A DNA stretch of 64,000 nt from CAUPWF01 sp964369775. GTDB lineage: Bacteria; Bacillota; Clostridia; Lachnospirales; Lachnospiraceae. The DNA is taken from the NCBI GenBank assembly GCA_964369775.1, contig CAYJHQ010000010.1:1-64000 (forward strand), read 5' to 3'. Shown here one piece after another: positions 61,868 to 64,000 of this stretch (position 1 is the first letter of the stretch; the number at the start of each line of letters is the position of its first letter). Under the pieces are notes generated by a model. It had not been told where the DNA came from. It worked only from the letters and a program-made list of their open reading frames with translations, and made no database searches. A program made the translations under genes and the position numbers.

Positions 61868-61949
61868 AGATTCGACTCCTCCTCAAAAAAATTCATTTGG
61901 AAAGATTATATCACAAAATCCACATAATGTGGAAAAAATATATAAACCC

Positions 61950-61979
61950 TTGACGTAATAAGGGATTCATTGATATAAT
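61950..61979 (+). promoter_or_regulatory. Promoter of ileS
   Basis: TTGACG (61950-61955) and TATAAT (61974-61979), 18-base spacer, directly before the T-box leader. Confidence 0.8.
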
Positions 61980-61985
61980 TTAGAA

Positions 61986-62228
61986 CAGACAGTAAAAGAC
62001 GTTGACGAAGACAGTAGAAGATATTTGAAAGATACAGCGAGTTGGGGATGGTGAAAGCCCGATACGACTAGAATATTTTTGAAGATCACTTTCGAGTTGC
62101 ATCTACTGAAAAAAGTAGTAAGTGATGCCGATAATCCCGCGTTAAGGGAGAACATATGATAGTATGTGTAATAGGTGGTATAACGAAGTATGTCCTCGTC
62201 CTTTTACAAGGGTGAGGTTTTTTTGTGT
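61986..62228 (+). ncRNA. tRNA-Ile T-box leader
   Basis: The order is a long stem I with the GGATGGTG distal loop motif (62045-62052), the specifier loop GAAGATCACTTTC with an AUC (Ile) triplet at 62085-62087, the T-box core AGGTGGTATAACG (62173-62185) and a terminator CCTCGTCC/GGGTGAGG followed by seven T (62194-62226). Uncharged tRNA-Ile is expected to pair with the specifier and the UGGU bulge and open transcription of ileS. Confidence 0.93.
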
Positions 62229-62297
62229 TTTCTATGTACTTTTTTAGAATTAAGAAATGATTAAGAAGCAATAGCTTTATAATATTAGGAGGAAGAG

Positions 62298-64000
62298 ATG
62301 TATAATAAGGTTTCAACAGATTTAAAGTTTGTAGAGAGAGAAAAAAATGTAGAGAAGTTTTGGCAAGAAAATGATATCTTTAACAAGAGTTTGGAGTCGA
62401 GAAAAGAAGGGGAGACGTATACCTTTTATGATGGACCGCCTACAGCGAATGGGAAACCACATATTGGACACGTTTTAACTCGTGTTATTAAAGATATGAT
62501 TCCGCGTTATCGCACAATGAAAGGGTACATGGTTCCAAGAAAAGCAGGATGGGATACACATGGACTTCCAGTTGAGTTAGAAGTTGAAAAGTTATTAGGA
62601 ATCAACGGAAAAGATCAGATTGAAGAATATGGGCTAGAGCCATTTATCGATCACTGCAAGCAAAGTGTGTGGAAATACAAAGATATGTGGGAAGACTTTT
62701 CTTCAACGGTTGGATTTTGGGCAGATATGGAAAACCCATATGTAACTTACCACGATGACTATATCGAATCAGAGTGGTGGGCGCTTAAGCAGATATGGAA
62801 TAAAGATTTACTGTATAAAGGGTATAAGATTGTACCGTATTGTCCTCGTTGTGGAACGCCGCTATCTAGTCATGAAGTAGCTCAAGGGTATAAGGACGTA
62901 AAAGAGAGATCGGCGATCGTTCGTTTTAAAGTAGTGGGAGAAGATGCCTATATTCTTGCGTGGACGACTACTCCTTGGACACTTCCTTCAAATGTGGCAC
63001 TTTGTGTTAATCCGGAAGAAGTATACGTAAAGGTAAAGAAGGATGAATATACTTATTATATGGCTGAGGCTTTACTAGAGAAAGTGCTAGGTGAAGGATA
63101 TGAAGTATTAGAAGTTTATAAAGGAAAAGAATTAGAGCACAAGGCGTATGAGCCACTATTCACATACGATGTTGACGTATTGAATGGAAAAAAAGCACAT
63201 TTTATCACTTGTGATTCGTATGTTACGTTGACAGATGGTACAGGAATCGTTCATATTGCACCAGCATTTGGTGAAGATGATGCAAATGTAGGAAGAGCGA
63301 ATGACTTACCATTCGTTCAATTAGTTGATGAAAAAGGTGAGATGACAGAAGTGACTCCATGGGCAGGGCAATTTTGTAAAGCAGCAGATAAAGCGATACT
63401 TGTTGACTTAGAAAAGGCAGGTCTTTTATTTGACGCACCAAATTATGAGCACAGTTATCCACACTGTTGGAGATGCGATACACCACTTATTTACTATGCG
63501 CGTGAATCTTGGTTTATCAAGATGACAGCAGTAAAAGAAGATTTAATCCGCAATAACAATACTATAAACTGGATTCCAGAAAACATTGGAAAAGGTCGTT
63601 TTGGAGATTGGTTAGAAAATGTACAAGATTGGGGAATCAGCCGAAACAGATATTGGGGAACACCTCTAAATATCTGGGAGTGTGAGTGTGGACACATGCA
63701 TTCAATCGGAAGTAAAGAGGAATTGAAAAGTCTTTCAGATAATTGTGGAGAAGAAGTAGAATTACACAGACCATTTATTGATGAAGTGACAATCAAGTGT
63801 GAGAAATGTGGTGGACAGATGAACCGTGTACCAGAAGTAATCGATTGCTGGTTTGATAGTGGGGCGATGCCATTTGCACAACATCACTATCCATTTGAGA
63901 ATAAAGAAGTATTTGAGCAACAGTTCCCAGCTAACTTTATCTCAGAAGGAGTGGATCAGACGAGAGGATGGTTTTATTCATTACTAGCGATTTCTACTTT
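62298..64000 (+). CDS. ileS: Isoleucyl-tRNA synthetase, 5' part (runs off the window)
   Basis: 567 codons are visible and no stop, so the gene continues beyond the end. It begins MYNKVSTDLKFVEREKNVEK and holds PPTANGKPHIGHVLTRVI (HIGH motif), the CP1 editing region (WTTTPWTLPSNVALCVNPEE, TGIVHIAPAFGEDD) and WFIKMTAVKEDL. The KMSKS motif lies outside the window. Full members of this type have about 1030-1040 residues. It charges tRNA-Ile. GGAGGAAGAG precedes the ATG, and the T-box upstream controls it. Confidence 0.97.
   Translation, partial: MYNKVSTDLKFVEREKNVEKFWQENDIFNKSLESRKEGETYTFYDGPPTANGKPHIGHVLTRVIKDMIPRYRTMKGYMVPRKAGWDTHGLPVELEVEKLLGINGKDQIEEYGLEPFIDHCKQSVWKYKDMWEDFSSTVGFWADMENPYVTYHDDYIESEWWALKQIWNKDLLYKGYKIVPYCPRCGTPLSSHEVAQGYKDVKERSAIVRFKVVGEDAYILAWTTTPWTLPSNVALCVNPEEVYVKVKKDEYTYYMAEALLEKVLGEGYEVLEVYKGKELEHKAYEPLFTYDVDVLNGKKAHFITCDSYVTLTDGTGIVHIAPAFGEDDANVGRANDLPFVQLVDEKGEMTEVTPWAGQFCKAADKAILVDLEKAGLLFDAPNYEHSYPHCWRCDTPLIYYARESWFIKMTAVKEDLIRNNNTINWIPENIGKGRFGDWLENVQDWGISRNRYWGTPLNIWECECGHMHSIGSKEELKSLSDNCGEEVELHRPFIDEVTIKCEKCGGQMNRVPEVIDCWFDSGAMPFAQHHYPFENKEVFEQQFPANFISEGVDQTRGWFYSLLAIST

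Overview
The window is AT-rich DNA of a low-GC, endospore-forming anaerobic Clostridia, most like a member of the Lachnospirales. That placement is an inference from SPOCS-domain spore proteins, a tRNA-Ile T-box before ileS, a tandem glycine riboswitch, strong GGAGG ribosome binding sites, a high-molecular-weight rubredoxin, and the codon and promoter style. I see no tRNA, rRNA, CRISPR array, intact insertion sequence or prophage. The genes are typical chromosomal and accessory metabolism, with several decayed or rearranged loci.

Region by region. 1-2300 is a gene graveyard: a RhuM-family remnant, a GNAT acetyltransferase, a small secreted protein, and a fused response-regulator/histidine-kinase remnant. 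2300-4562 holds an ABM monooxygenase, a DUF3784-type membrane protein and tyrS, which sits behind a structured attenuator leader that is not a recognisable T-box. 4734-6724 holds a DJ-1/PfpI domain fused to membrane segments, a small partner and a GNAT enzyme. 7128-13004 encodes a 1958-residue surface protein with FG-GAP-like, Ig-like and InlB-B repeats and a PPTGD sorting signal. 13443-23973 is a sugar-sensing and catabolic locus: membrane-anchored binding protein, histidine kinase, NarL-type regulator and second anchored binding protein, then an RbsABC-like transporter, class II aldolase, PfkB kinase and D-lyxose isomerase. 23979-29279 (minus strand) has two OmpR-type two-component systems flanking a tandem PepSY protein, ending in a small alarmone synthetase.

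29452-33653 is a spore-associated cluster: a Cys-rich protein and, divergently, an operon with three SPOCS-domain proteins. 33675-36858 has a tag remnant, a lone type IV pilin-like protein and a GGDEF/EAL protein. 37121-38874 is an ogt-ABM-DUF1848 operon. 38909-40840 has an HxlR regulator, a TauE-type permease and a QueG-like iron-sulfur protein. 40976-48611 is an AraC-regulated ABC importer (two permeases and a binding lipoprotein, no ATPase) with a glycerophosphodiesterase, a MATE pump and a PHP-domain hydrolase, which suggests uptake and breakdown of glycerophosphodiesters or glycosides. 48671-53964 has a flavin reductase-rubredoxin, a glycine-riboswitch-controlled AGCS symporter, a pentameric ligand-gated-channel-like protein and a DbpA-type helicase. 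54025-56238 is a second GGDEF/EAL protein. 56401-60964 is a galactoside locus (GH2 enzyme, GPH symporter, GH36 enzyme) in which the last two genes are joined by an apparent deletion. The window ends with a membrane-anchored C39-like peptidase and the 5' part of ileS behind its T-box.

The most interesting items are the DJ-1-membrane fusion with its small partner, the anchored-binding-protein two-component locus, the SPOCS cluster, the channel-like protein, the tyrS attenuator and the GPH/GH36 junction.
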